NCBI GenBank assembly: GCA_020638595.1
Contig: JACKIG010000007.1
Coordinates: 62,001 to 126,000 of the forward strand
Length of the DNA: 64,000 nucleotides
DNA from: Rhodospirillaceae bacterium
GTDB taxonomy: Bacteria; Pseudomonadota; Alphaproteobacteria; DSM-16000; Inquilinaceae
Reading direction: 5' to 3'
Numbering within the stretch: position 1 is the first letter of the stretch; each line of letters opens with the position of its first letter. A program made the translations under genes and the position numbers. Shown here piece after piece: positions 1 to 8,186 of this stretch. The notes under the pieces were generated by a model. It worked only from the letters and a program-made list of their open reading frames with translations. It searched no databases and had not been told where the DNA came from.

Positions 1-912
1 CTGTTCGTCAAGCGTGACGACTGCACCGGCCTGGCCACGGGCGGGAACAAGACCCGCAAGCTGGATTTCCTGATGGGCGCGGCGCTCGCCCGGGGGGCCG
101 ACACGGTCGTCACCCAGGGTGCGGTGCAGTCGAACCATGTGCGCCAGACCGCGGCCGCGGCCGCCCGGCTTGGCCTGAAATGCCATGTCCTGCTGGAACG
201 CCGGGTACCCGACCGGCCGGCGGACTATGAAACGACGGGCAATGTCTTTCTGGATCGGCTGTTCGGCGCCACGCTGGACTACCGGCCCCCGGGCCTGGAC
301 ATGAATGCCGAAGCCGAACGGGCGGGCGAAGCGCTGGCTGCCCAGGGGGCCGTCCCCTATGTCATTCCCGGCGGCGGCTCCAACCCCACCGGCGCGCTCG
401 GCTATGTCGAAGCGGCGCTGGAACTGGTGCGCCAGGCCGACGACATGGGGATCGCCATCGATCACATCGTCCACGCCACCGGCAGCACGGGCACGCAAGC
501 GGGGCTGGTGGCGGGCCTTGTCGGGTCGAACGCCCATATCCCCGTGACCGGCATCAGCGTGCGCCAGCCGCGCGAGGTCCAGGAAGCCGCCGTGCACAAG
601 CTGGCCGAAGAGACGGCCGGACTTCTGGGCGTGCAGGGCGGGATCCCGCGCGACCGTGTTGTCGCCAACAGCGACTATGTCGGCGGCGGCTATGGCGTGC
701 CGACGGAGGGCATGGCCGAAGCCGTGCGCCTGGCGGCGCGCACCGAGGGGTTGCTCCTGGATCCGGTCTATTCCGGCAAGGGCATGGCCGGGCTGATCGA
801 CCTGATCCGCAAGGGCCGCTTCGGCCGGGACGAAACGGTGGTGTTCCTGCACACCGGCGGCAGCGTCGGCCTGTTCGCCTACCAGGACGTGCTGCCGGGG
901 GAAGGGACCTGA
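1..912 (+). CDS. PLP-dependent D-cysteine desulfhydrase / L-cysteate sulfo-lyase family protein (5' partial)
   Basis: Fold-type II PLP lyase of the D-cysteine desulfhydrase / cysteate sulfo-lyase / ACC-deaminase family, which removes ammonia and a sulfur group (sulfide or sulfite) from a cysteine-like substrate to give pyruvate. The reading frame is open from base 1, so the N-terminus lies outside the window. The visible part begins with LFVKRDDCTGLATGGNK, in which the lysine of GGNKTRK is the expected PLP Schiff-base residue; QSNHVRQTAAAAA and a Gly-rich PGGGSNP loop follow. The stop is one base before the next start, so it is probably cotranscribed with the racemase. Which substrate is used (D-cysteine, L-cysteate or ACC) cannot be told from the sequence. 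Confidence 0.85.
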   Translation: MFVKRDDCTGLATGGNKTRKLDFLMGAALARGADTVVTQGAVQSNHVRQTAAAAARLGLKCHVLLERRVPDRPADYETTGNVFLDRLFGATLDYRPPGLDMNAEAERAGEALAAQGAVPYVIPGGGSNPTGALGYVEAALELVRQADDMGIAIDHIVHATGSTGTQAGLVAGLVGSNAHIPVTGISVRQPREVQEAAVHKLAEETAGLLGVQGGIPRDRVVANSDYVGGGYGVPTEGMAEAVRLAARTEGLLLDPVYSGKGMAGLIDLIRKGRFGRDETVVFLHTGGSVGLFAYQDVLPGEGT

Positions 913-913
913 C

Positions 914-1699
914 ATGGCCGACAAGATCGTCGGCGTCATTGGCGGGCTGGGACCCGAAGCGAGCCTGCATTTCTATGCCCGCGTGCTGGCCTTGACGCCG
1001 GCATCCCGCGATCAGGACCATCTGCACCTGATCATCGACAGCAATCCGAAGACCGCCAACCGCAACGATGCCCTGGCGGGGCGCGGGCCGTCGCCGGCCC
1101 CCCAGCTGGTCGCATCGGCCCGGCGGCTGGAACAGGCCGGCGCGCAGGTGCTGGTCATGGCCTGCAACACCGCCCATGCCTGGGAGGCGGAGATCCGTGC
1201 CGCCACCGCCGTGCCGTTCATCAGCATCATCGAAACGACGGCGGGCGAAGCCGCCCGCCTGGCCCCCGCCGGGGCACCGGTCGGGCTGCTGGCGGCCGAA
1301 GGATGCCTGAGGGCCGGCCTGTTCCAGCGTGCGCTTGCGGCCCGGGGCCTGCGGCCGGTGCTGCTGCCCGACGGGGACCAGGATGCCTTCATGGCGCTGG
1401 TCTACCGCATCAAGGCCGGCGTCGTCGGGCGGGAGGAGCGGGCGTGCATGGCGGCCTTCGTCCGCCGGCTCGTCGACCTGGGCGCCGCAGCCATCGTGGC
1501 GGGATGTACGGAGGTGCCCTTGGTCCTGCCCGCCGGCGCGGCGCCCTGTCCGCTGATCGATTCGAGCGAGGCGCTGGCGCAAGCGACCGTGGCCTACGCG
1601 CTCTCCGGCGGGGATCGGTCGGGCACGCGCGCCGCCAGCGCCGTCGCCAGCCCGGCCGACAGCAGCCCGGCCACCCACCACGACTGCCAGGCGCCATAG
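914..1699 (+). CDS. Aspartate/glutamate racemase family protein
   Basis: Cofactor-independent amino-acid racemase of the Asp/Glu/hydantoin racemase family (YgeA-like), 261 aa. It starts with GVIGGLGPEAS. The two-cysteine acid/base pair is visible: Cys84 in MACNTAH and Cys198 in VAGCTEVPL. It follows the PLP lyase by one base, which suggests a shared role in D-amino-acid or sulfur amino-acid metabolism. The last ~35 residues (GDRSGTRAASAV onward) have no family character and are encoded over the 3' end of the convergent O-antigen ligase gene, a 106-bp tail-to-tail overlap. The natural family length is about 230 aa, so the tail is probably a run-on extension. Confidence 0.88.
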   Translation: MADKIVGVIGGLGPEASLHFYARVLALTPASRDQDHLHLIIDSNPKTANRNDALAGRGPSPAPQLVASARRLEQAGAQVLVMACNTAHAWEAEIRAATAVPFISIIETTAGEAARLAPAGAPVGLLAAEGCLRAGLFQRALAARGLRPVLLPDGDQDAFMALVYRIKAGVVGREERACMAAFVRRLVDLGAAAIVAGCTEVPLVLPAGAAPCPLIDSSEALAQATVAYALSGGDRSGTRAASAVASPADSSPATHHDCQAP

Positions 1700-2823
1700 G
1701 CCACGGACAGCATCGCCAGCGAGGCGGCGAACTGGGCCAACGCCATTCTCTGGGCCGTCTGTTCCAGGGTCGCCGTGAGCCGCAGCACGGCCAGTCCGAA
1801 GGCCATTGCCGCCACGGCGCCGACAAGGCCCAGCTCCAGCCAGACCTGCAGGAAGGCGTTGTGGGGATGCAGGGGAATGATCGACTGGTCCGGGGCCTGG
1901 AATTCCGACGTCTCCCCACGGTTGTCCATGGACCGCGACGCGGCGAGGCCGTGCCCGAAGATCGGCCGGTCGCCGACCCGTTCGGCCGTGAAATGCCAGA
2001 TCTCCACCCGATGGCGTGCCGTGATCCCCAGGCCGTCCCACTGGGCGGCCCCGGCCGAATAGAGGCCATCGGCGATCGGGACCGCCCCGAAGCACGCAAT
2101 CGCCAGCGCGGCCGCGACGGTCCGGCGGGCCCATGTCAGCGAGAGTGAGGCAAGGGCGAACATCATCAGGCCCGCGACCATGCCCAGCGAGGCCGACTGG
2201 CTGGACGACACCACCAGCACCGCCGTGGTTGCGCCAAGAAGGACGATGGCCGCCCAGCCCAGCCCCCGGCGCCGAAGATGCAGCGCCGCAGGCCAGGCAA
2301 AGGCGGCAAACAGCACGGCCGGCCGGTTCAGCACGGCGTCCGACGGGGTGGCGGTGACATCCATCCCGTGCACCAGGCGATAGAGGGGCTGGTCGAAAAC
2401 CACTTCGATGGCAAGGGTGGCGAGGCCGAGGATGACGGCAGCCGCCACCGCGAGGTCGAGCCGGCGCAGCACCGGTGCGCCATAGTGCGGAAGAAGGCCG
2501 GCCAGGCCGAAGGCCGACAGGAAGAAGCCCAGCAGTTCGACGATCTGGCGCAGGGCGTTGTCGGTCACGGGTGTCCACGCGATCGACAGCGCGGCATAGC
2601 CGAGCAGCGGCAGCACCGCGAGGGCGGCGATCCCGCGCGGCAGGTCCAGCCTGCCCCGGCGCCAGAACCGCCACGCGGCGGCAAGGCCGTACAGCACCAG
2701 CAGGATGACCCAGATGGTCCGGGGCGCCAGCACCAGCAGCGGACCCATGGCCGCCAGTCCGGTGCACAACAGGGTCAGCGCGCGACGATCGAGCGCCGGC
2801 CAAGCTTGCGTCTCAGCAGGCAA
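1594..2823 (-). CDS. O-antigen ligase / polymerase family membrane protein
   Basis: Polytopic inner-membrane protein (409 aa, roughly ten hydrophobic segments) of the WaaL/Wzy superfamily, which joins or polymerises polysaccharide on undecaprenyl carriers in the periplasm. The diagnostic element is HPHNAFLQVWLELGLVG near residue 310, the Wzy_C motif with its conserved histidines; a GHGLAASRS stretch precedes it. It lies 22 bp downstream of the LpxO-like gene on the same strand, so the two may form an LPS-modifying operon. The first in-frame start is TTG at 2823 with no clear Shine-Dalgarno sequence, so the true start may differ. The 3' end overlaps the racemase gene. Ligase and polymerase cannot be separated on this evidence. 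Confidence 0.8.
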   Translation of the reverse strand: MPAETQAWPALDRRALTLLCTGLAAMGPLLVLAPRTIWVILLVLYGLAAAWRFWRRGRLDLPRGIAALAVLPLLGYAALSIAWTPVTDNALRQIVELLGFFLSAFGLAGLLPHYGAPVLRRLDLAVAAAVILGLATLAIEVVFDQPLYRLVHGMDVTATPSDAVLNRPAVLFAAFAWPAALHLRRRGLGWAAIVLLGATTAVLVVSSSQSASLGMVAGLMMFALASLSLTWARRTVAAALAIACFGAVPIADGLYSAGAAQWDGLGITARHRVEIWHFTAERVGDRPIFGHGLAASRSMDNRGETSEFQAPDQSIIPLHPHNAFLQVWLELGLVGAVAAMAFGLAVLRLTATLEQTAQRMALAQFAASLAMLSVAYGAWQSWWVAGLLSAGLATALAARVPDRSPPESA

Positions 2824-2845
2824 GATGTGTCACCAGATGCCGGGA

Positions 2846-3769
2846 TCAGAGGAAATAGAAGATGAGGAAGAAGATGGTCCCGAACTGAAGGTACTTCAAA
2901 GCATAATATAGCTGCCGGTTTCGTTTCTTCAGCGCCTTGGCTTTCAGGCGCAGCGGGTAGATATAGCCGAACAGGCGGTTCAGGACGCCCACCTTCTCGC
3001 CGCCCGTGTTCTTCGTCGCTGCCGCCCGCAGCAGTCGCCGACAGAAGAAGCGGTTGACGGCATCGGCGAAGCGGTACCGCATCGGTCGGGCGATGTCGCA
3101 GAACAGGATCAACCGGTGCAGGTCGCTCTCGTTCATCGCGCGGTGGATATAGGTTTCGTCGAACACGATGTCGTCGCCGTCGCGCCAGCTGTAGGGCGTG
3201 CCGTCGATGTAGATGCGGCAACGGTCGTCGTTCGGCGTCACCAGGCCCAGGTGATAGCGCAGCGACCCCGCATAGGGGTCGCGGTGGCGCACCAGCTCGC
3301 TGCCCGGCGGCAGCATGGTGAACATCGCCGCGTTCAGCGACGGCACCTTCTCCAGCAGCGCGACCGTCTGCGGGCAGGAATCCAGGGCCGAAGGGTAGAT
3401 CTCATCATACCACTTCAGGTAGAATCTCTTCCATCCCTTCTTGAAGAAGGAATTGAACGCGAGATCGTCGAAGGTCTCCGACCGCTTGATTTCGCCCTGG
3501 TGGAACAGGGCCAGGGCTTCTTCCCGGATCGTTCGCCAGTTGTCGCGCAGCGTATCCAGCTCAGGAAAGCGGTCGCGGTCCAGGATCGGTTTGTTGGGCA
3601 CGGCGGAAAACAGGTACATGAAGACATTGATCGGCGCCATGAAGGTGGAATGGTCCGTCAATTGTCGCGTGAAACGGTGCCGCTCCCTGCCCCGGTAGTG
3701 GACGAAGACAGCGGAGAGGATGAACACATAGAGGATAATGAACTTCGCCGATAATGCTTCAGCCCACAC
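2846..3769 (-). CDS. lpxO: Aspartyl/asparaginyl beta-hydroxylase family, LpxO-like lipid A dioxygenase
   Basis: Fe(II)/2-oxoglutarate dioxygenase resembling LpxO, which hydroxylates the secondary acyl chain of lipid A at the inner membrane. The pattern is an N-terminal membrane segment (SAKFIILYVFILSAVFVHY), then RQLTDHSTFMAPINVFMYLFS, and catalytic-domain blocks SELVRHRDPYAGSLRYHLGL and FDETYIHRAMNES carrying the expected metal-binding histidines. The start chosen is GTG at 3769, because GGAGG sits seven bases upstream and the resulting 307 aa matches the usual LpxO length; an ATG at 3853 would add 28 uncharacteristic residues. A C-terminal hydrophobic end (LQFGTIFFLIFYFL) suggests a second membrane anchor. 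Neighbouring O-antigen ligase supports an LPS role. Confidence 0.82.
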   Translation of the reverse strand: MWAEALSAKFIILYVFILSAVFVHYRGRERHRFTRQLTDHSTFMAPINVFMYLFSAVPNKPILDRDRFPELDTLRDNWRTIREEALALFHQGEIKRSETFDDLAFNSFFKKGWKRFYLKWYDEIYPSALDSCPQTVALLEKVPSLNAAMFTMLPPGSELVRHRDPYAGSLRYHLGLVTPNDDRCRIYIDGTPYSWRDGDDIVFDETYIHRAMNESDLHRLILFCDIARPMRYRFADAVNRFFCRRLLRAAATKNTGGEKVGVLNRLFGYIYPLRLKAKALKKRNRQLYYALKYLQFGTIFFLIFYFL

Positions 3770-4072
3770 GAACCGGCCTCCGATGTCTTTCCTGCGTGCC
3801 GAAAGGCCTGGAAGCAACTTGGACCGGTCGGCGGCGCGGCCCAAAGGCCGCAAAGAACAGTGTCGATGGCAGTCCTAGCACCGCACCGGTTCCACCTCAA
3901 GCGGCCGCGTGAGGGCGGCCGTGCGTGCGATAAGGGGGGGTGACTTCGCCCGGCGGATGCCTGCATAAGGTATCGAAGGGTTGACATCGTCTGTCGATGA
4001 AAAAGAAGCCCCCAACGCCACCGCGCCGCATTCGTCGGCCGGCACCCATCGCGACGCACCGGAGGGACACCC
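3770..4072. other. Intergenic region between divergent lpxO-like gene and the 284-aa gene
   Basis: About 300 bases with no gene I can support. It carries an imperfect GC-rich inverted repeat (GCGGCCGCG near 3901) and a TTGACA hexamer at 3981 that could be a -35 element for the + strand gene, but no good -10 hexamer follows at 16-18 bp. GGAGG at 4061-4065 is the ribosome-binding site of the 4073 gene. Confidence 0.4.
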
Positions 4073-4927
4073 ATGAGCCACCTGGATGATTTCCGCCATA
4101 TCCGCGATCTGATCGCCGACGCGGTCGACAAGGGCGCGGACAAGGAAGAAGCCGTGTGGACCGTCGTGGAAGGCGTCACCGCGCTGATCGACGGGGTGAC
4201 GGACAGCAACATCGCCGGCACCACGGTCGGGGCGCTGCAAAGCCTGCGCAGCGGCGTTGGCCTGTTGGAAGGGATCGAGGTCATCCCCAATCCCTATTTC
4301 GTCTGGAACGGCCATGCCGACGACGATGCGTCGATGACCTATACCCGCAAGTACCTGCGCAACAGGGCGATCAAGGGGTTTGCCGGCGGCCTGTTCGGCC
4401 TGGCCGGGACCGCCTCCAGCCAGGTGACGCAGGTCGACGCGGCGGGCATCGCCATGCATGCCAATGCGCTGGGGTCGACCTCGCTGCACCTGATCAAGCT
4501 GAAGGCCATCGGCGCCGGGTACAAGCAAAGCCGCACCCTGACCCAATGGATCGACCTGATCATCAAGATGAAGGCCGTCAAGGCCACGGTTCGCGGCAGC
4601 CAGCTGGCTGGTGCGGCGATCCCCGTCGGCGCGGTCGGCGCCGTCACCGGCATTGTCGCCGCCGCCGTCAAGCTGGGCGTCAAGCTGAGCCATACCAAGG
4701 TGTGCGCCGTCACCGCGGCCGAGATCCACTGGCGCGCCTTCCAGGAACAGGCCCTCTCCGGCGGCCTGTTCGGCAAGACCGGCAAGATCGGCCCCGCGTC
4801 GAACATGATGTACGAGGTGTTCACGCGCCGTGCGGCGACGCGGATCTTCGGCAAGTACGATGTCGACCGCATCATCAGCGAGCCGACGGGCTGGATGTGC
4901 CTGAACGACAAGCTGATGCTGATCTAG
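4073..4927 (+). CDS. Hypothetical Gly/Ala-rich protein, 284 aa
   Basis: I do not recognise this family. The start is well supported by GGAGG eight bases before the ATG. The N-terminal ~60 residues look helical and soluble (DDFRHIRDLIADAVDKGAD). Two Gly/Ala-rich hydrophobic stretches follow, around residues 100-120 (AIKGFAGGLFGLAGTASS) and 180-205 (LAGAAIPVGAVGAVTGIVAA), which could be membrane or pore-like segments. The C-terminus is again polar, with YEVFTRRAATRIFGKYDVD. There is no signal peptide. It stands alone between divergent lpxO and convergent diaminopropionate lyase, so context gives no function. Codon use and length support a real gene; the long reverse-strand frame over the same bases is judged a shadow. 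Confidence 0.7.
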   Translation: MSHLDDFRHIRDLIADAVDKGADKEEAVWTVVEGVTALIDGVTDSNIAGTTVGALQSLRSGVGLLEGIEVIPNPYFVWNGHADDDASMTYTRKYLRNRAIKGFAGGLFGLAGTASSQVTQVDAAGIAMHANALGSTSLHLIKLKAIGAGYKQSRTLTQWIDLIIKMKAVKATVRGSQLAGAAIPVGAVGAVTGIVAAAVKLGVKLSHTKVCAVTAAEIHWRAFQEQALSGGLFGKTGKIGPASNMMYEVFTRRAATRIFGKYDVDRIISEPTGWMCLNDKLMLI

Positions 4928-4939
4928 CGGCTGAAGCGA

Positions 4940-5019
4940 TGACGTCGGATCGACGTCAACGGTGACTCAGGGTCCCCAATAGAACGGGTCTCGAACATCA
5001 GGGCGGGTCAGCCTGATGT
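4940..5019. terminator. Two inverted repeats between convergent genes
   Basis: TGACGTC (4940-4946) pairs perfectly with GACGTCA (4952-4958) just after the 284-aa gene, and ACATCAGG (4995-5002) pairs with CCTGATGT (5012-5019), overlapping the stop of the diaminopropionate lyase gene. Neither has a T tract, so they would be weak or bidirectional terminators at best. Confidence 0.35.
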
Positions 5020-6249
5020 CATCCTGCTGTCGGCGACGGCGTCGGCGGTGCGACCGACCATGCGCTCATAAAGGTCCGGGTCGGTCGCACCTTCGGTGCC
5101 CAGCACCAGCACGCGGCTGTCCGGCGCCAGGCCCAGGGCGGCGGCCAGGTCCGGCTGGGCCAGCACGCGGATCAGGGCCGCCAGTCCGGCGACCGCGCTT
5201 TCGCCGGCGACGATCGGCGGATCGCCGCCGACGCCCTCGGCCAGCAGGCGCATCACCGGGGCGACCACGCGGTCGGGGATGGTGATGAAATCATCGGCAC
5301 CGTCGGCCAGGATGTCCCAGGCAATGCGCGACGGCGCCCCGCAGGCCAGCCCCGCCATCACCGTTTCCAGCCGCCCGCGCACCTTCGTCGGCCGGCCGGC
5401 GCGGGCGCTGGCAAGCAGGCAGGCGGAACGATCGGGCTCGACCACGATCAGGCGCGGCCGCCGCGGCCCCAGGGTTTCCCAGAAATGGCCGCACACGGCG
5501 GCGGCCAGGCCGCCGACGCCGGACTGCACGAAGGCGTGCGTCGGCAACGTCGCGGCCGGAAGCTGCCGCAGGACCTCGTCCGCCATCAGGGTATAGCCCT
5601 GCATGACGTCCTTGGGGATGTCCGAATAGCCGGGGTAGGAGGTATCGGCGATGACGATCCAGTCCCTGGCCCGCGCTTCCTCCGCGGCGAACTGGACGCT
5701 GTCGTCATAGGTGCCGCTGACACGCCTGACGGTGGCGCCGTAGCGTTCGATGGCGGCAACGCGTGCGCCGCTGACCCCTTCATGCACGAAGACGACGCAT
5801 TTGCAGCCGAAGGTCCGGGCGCCCCAGGCGACCGAACGGCCGTGATTGCCGTCCGTGGCGCAGGTGACGGTGATGTCGCCGATCGTATCGCGCGCGTCAC
5901 CGGCCACCAGGTCGGCCGCGTGCACCGGCCGGCGCAGGCGGTTCGACGCGATCTCGACCACCTGGCGGAACACCGCATAGGCGCCGCCGAGGGCCTTGAA
6001 GCTGGACAGGCCGAACCGTCCGCTTTCGTCCTTGTACCAGAGGGTGCGGATGCCCAGTTCGGCCGCCAGGCCGGCCAGCGTCACCAGCGGCGTCGGCTCG
6101 TAGCCCGGCCAGCGCACCATTTCCCGCCGGGCATCGTCGAACCTGCGCCGGCTGATGATGGCGCGATGGCGGTCCAGATAGGGATTTTCCGCCGCAGCCT
6201 GCGGATTGTGATGGTGCGCGACGCGTCTGCTGGTGTCGTTCGGCGTCAT
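5008..6249 (-). CDS. dpaL: Diaminopropionate ammonia-lyase
   Basis: PLP fold-type II enzyme (413 aa) that splits 2,3-diaminopropionate into pyruvate and two ammonia molecules; YgeX of E. coli is the model. Key features are LWYKDESGRFGLSSFKALGGAYAV with the PLP lysine in SSFKALGG, VTCATDGNHGRSVAWGA (phosphate/asparagine loop), and YPGYSDIPKDVMQGYTLMADE, a block typical of this family rather than of threonine dehydratase. Length fits the family. It is divergent from a ProC-like reductase. Together with the racemase, the cysteine lyase, the D-threonine-aldolase-like enzyme and the amidase it suggests catabolism of unusual or D-amino acids. Confidence 0.92.
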   Translation of the reverse strand: MTPNDTSRRVAHHHNPQAAAENPYLDRHRAIISRRRFDDARREMVRWPGYEPTPLVTLAGLAAELGIRTLWYKDESGRFGLSSFKALGGAYAVFRQVVEIASNRLRRPVHAADLVAGDARDTIGDITVTCATDGNHGRSVAWGARTFGCKCVVFVHEGVSGARVAAIERYGATVRRVSGTYDDSVQFAAEEARARDWIVIADTSYPGYSDIPKDVMQGYTLMADEVLRQLPAATLPTHAFVQSGVGGLAAAVCGHFWETLGPRRPRLIVVEPDRSACLLASARAGRPTKVRGRLETVMAGLACGAPSRIAWDILADGADDFITIPDRVVAPVMRLLAEGVGGDPPIVAGESAVAGLAALIRVLAQPDLAAALGLAPDSRVLVLGTEGATDPDLYERMVGRTADAVADSRMTSG

Positions 6250-6452
6250 CGTCCGCTTTCATCGCTTTGCTGGCTATCGCATAGCGAGAGGCCGGCGGGG
6301 CCAAGCATCGGGGCCCAGCGACCATTCCGTCAAGAGGGTGGGGGGCGATTGCCCGTGTCCGTCATCACCGCCCCCTTTTCCCCCGCAGCGGCTGGCGGGC
6401 GGCCGCGCCGTCCCGTAGATAGGCAGGGGCTCAGGAACGGACGGGAAGGGGG

Positions 6453-7223
6453 ATGCGTATGCGCATTGGGATCATCGGTACGGGGCGCATCGCGTCGGCC
6501 ATTGTCGGCGGACTGGACGGCGCGGGCAATCCGCCTACCGCCGTGATCGTGTCGCCGCGCAATGCCGGGACGGCGTCGGCCCTGGCCGCCCGCTATCCGC
6601 GGGTCGCCGTCGCCGCCGACAACCAGGCGGTGCTGGATGCCAGCGATTGTGTCGTCCTGTCGCTGCGGCCGCCGACCGCGCGGGAGGCACTGTCGCCCCT
6701 GCGCTTTCGGCCCGACCACCATGTCATCAGCGTCATGGCCCTTGTGCCCCTGGCCACGCTGGCCCCGCTCGTCGCCCCGGCGGGCGTGCTGGCGCGGGCG
6801 CTGACACTGCCGTCGGTCGCCGCACGGACCGGGCCGATCCTGCACTGCCCGGGCGATGCGGCGACCGGCGGGGTCCTGTCGGGGCTCGGCACGCCGATCG
6901 CCGTGGATGACGAACGGCAGCTTGAGGTCCTGTGGGCGGTGACGGCGCTGATCGCGCCGTTCTATGCGCTGGTGGAGCAGTCCGGGAAGTGGGCGGCCGG
7001 CCATGGCGTCGATTCGACCGTGGCGATGCGCTATGCCGCCGGCTTCTACCGGGCCTTGGCCGGGCCGCTGGACGCTGCCGACGCGATCGAACCGCTGATC
7101 GCCGAAGCCCAGACGCCGGGCGGCCTGAACGAACAGGCGCTGCGCACGCTGCGCCAGGCCGGCTGGCTGGAGGCGGTGGACCCGGTGCTGGATGCCGTGC
7201 TGGCGCGGCTGGCGGATGCGTGA
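6453..7223 (+). CDS. Pyrroline-5-carboxylate reductase-like NAD(P)-binding oxidoreductase
   Basis: Protein of 256 aa with an N-terminal Rossmann motif (RIGIIGTGRIASAIVGGL) and ProC-like architecture: VVLSLRPPTAREAL near residue 70 and a helical C-terminal domain with GGLNEQALRTLRQAGW, which resembles the TSPGGTT region of ProC. A canonical proC exists at 38635-39450, so this is a divergent second copy that may reduce another cyclic imine or act in catabolism of the divergent DpaL pathway (inference). GGAAGGGGG lies just upstream of the ATG. Confidence 0.78.
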   Translation: MRMRIGIIGTGRIASAIVGGLDGAGNPPTAVIVSPRNAGTASALAARYPRVAVAADNQAVLDASDCVVLSLRPPTAREALSPLRFRPDHHVISVMALVPLATLAPLVAPAGVLARALTLPSVAARTGPILHCPGDAATGGVLSGLGTPIAVDDERQLEVLWAVTALIAPFYALVEQSGKWAAGHGVDSTVAMRYAAGFYRALAGPLDAADAIEPLIAEAQTPGGLNEQALRTLRQAGWLEAVDPVLDAVLARLADA

Positions 7224-7248
7224 CGCCGCTGGCCGGCGGGCCGTTTTT
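7224..7248 (+). terminator. Possible intrinsic terminator after ProC-like gene
   Basis: Immediately after the stop, CGCCG and CGGCG arms with a short loop are followed by GGCCG and five T residues. The stem is short but very GC-rich. Plausible but not strong. Confidence 0.4.
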
Positions 7249-7406
7249 CCCAGCAGTGTCAAAGAATTGCCCGGAAATCATGCCATAGTATGAGGGTGGA
7301 AGGCCGGCTCGCGATGACGGGCCGGGGTCTGGAGCGGCAGGATCGTCGCGCAGTCGGCCGGGTGGCGTCCCGCAAGGGATGCCGGCGCAAGACAAAGGCG
7401 CGACTC

Positions 7407-7643
7407 ATGCTTCGGATACTTGCGATCCTTGTCATGGCGATAGCCCTGGTCGGGTGCGGCAAGACCGTCGGAGACCGGGCCGTGAGCGGCGGTGCCATCG
7501 GTGCGGCCACCGGGGCTGCCGGTGCGGCCATCATCGGCGGGAATGTCGGGGCCGGCGCGCTGCTGGGCGGTGCGACCGGTGCGGCGCTGGGCGCCGTGAC
7601 GGATGAGGAGGACATCGATCTCGGCCGGCCGTGGTGGCGTTGA
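7407..7643 (+). CDS. Small glycine-zipper lipoprotein
   Basis: A 78-aa lipoprotein. The start at 7407 is chosen because it gives a clean lipoprotein signal (MLRILAILVMAIALVGC, lipobox LVGC) with AAAGG upstream; longer upstream starts only add an Arg-rich stretch. After Cys17 comes an alternating Gly/Ala run (GAIGAATGAAGAAIIGG and GAGALLGGATGAALGAV), a glycine zipper that can insert into or associate with membranes, and an acidic tail. Similar small proteins are outer-membrane lipoproteins of unknown function. It converges on hpt. Confidence 0.75.
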   Translation: MLRILAILVMAIALVGCGKTVGDRAVSGGAIGAATGAAGAAIIGGNVGAGALLGGATGAALGAVTDEEDIDLGRPWWR

Positions 7644-7664
7644 TCCCCGCGGCCGGATGCGCCG

Positions 7665-8186
7665 TCAGTCGCTGACGGCGCGGATATCCGGGAAGTGACG
7701 GAAGCGCTCGGCATAGTCGATGCCATAGCCGGCGATGAAGACGTCGCCGACGGTGAAGCCGACGAAGTCGACGGGGACGTCGACTTCGCGGCGGCTGGGC
7801 TTGTCGACCAGGGCGCAGGTGCGGATCTGGCCGGCGTCGCGCTGGCGCAGCAGGGCCAGCGCATAGGCCACCGACCGGCCGGTATCGACGATGTCGTCGA
7901 CCAGCAGGATCGTCCTGCCGGCGATGTCCACGGGGATGTCGCCCAGCAGGTGCACCTCCCCGGCGCTCTGCCGGCCGAGGCCATAGCTGCTCAGCCGCAT
8001 GAACTCCACGCGCGGCCGCGCGGCGACGCGGTCCAATGCGCGCACCAGGTCGGCGACGAACACGAAGCTGCCCTTCAGCAGGCCGACGATGACGAAGTCC
8101 TCGCCCAGCGCCGATACGATGTCGCGGGCCAGGTCGTCGACCCGCCCGGCAATGCGGTCCCGGTCGAACAGCAGGGTGGTCTTCAT
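7665..8186 (-). CDS. hpt: Hypoxanthine phosphoribosyltransferase
   Basis: Purine salvage enzyme that makes IMP or GMP from the base and PRPP, 173 aa, normal length. The PRPP-binding loop ILLVDDIVDTGRS is at about residues 92-104; FVIVGLLKGSFVFVADLVRAL and the base-binding VDFVGFTVGDVFIAGYGIDY block near the C-terminus are typical. The start ATG overlaps the stop of the upstream SpoIIE-type phosphatase (ATGA), so translation is probably coupled to it. Confidence 0.95.
   Translation of the reverse strand: MKTTLLFDRDRIAGRVDDLARDIVSALGEDFVIVGLLKGSFVFVADLVRALDRVAARPRVEFMRLSSYGLGRQSAGEVHLLGDIPVDIAGRTILLVDDIVDTGRSVAYALALLRQRDAGQIRTCALVDKPSRREVDVPVDFVGFTVGDVFIAGYGIDYAERFRHFPDIRAVSD

Noticed and set aside
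554..2803. Long reverse-strand open frame of 749 codons
   Set aside because: Arg/Pro/Gly-rich shadow of the lyase, racemase and O-antigen ligase genes; no family motifs. Such frames are expected at this GC content.
3981..3986. TTGACA as a promoter for the 4073 gene
   Set aside because: No acceptable -10 hexamer at 16-18 bp.
3875..4729. Reverse-strand frame of 284 codons opposite the unknown protein
   Set aside because: Composition (Asp, Gly, Arg, His, Ala runs) is that of an antisense shadow; the forward gene has a good ribosome-binding site and normal composition.
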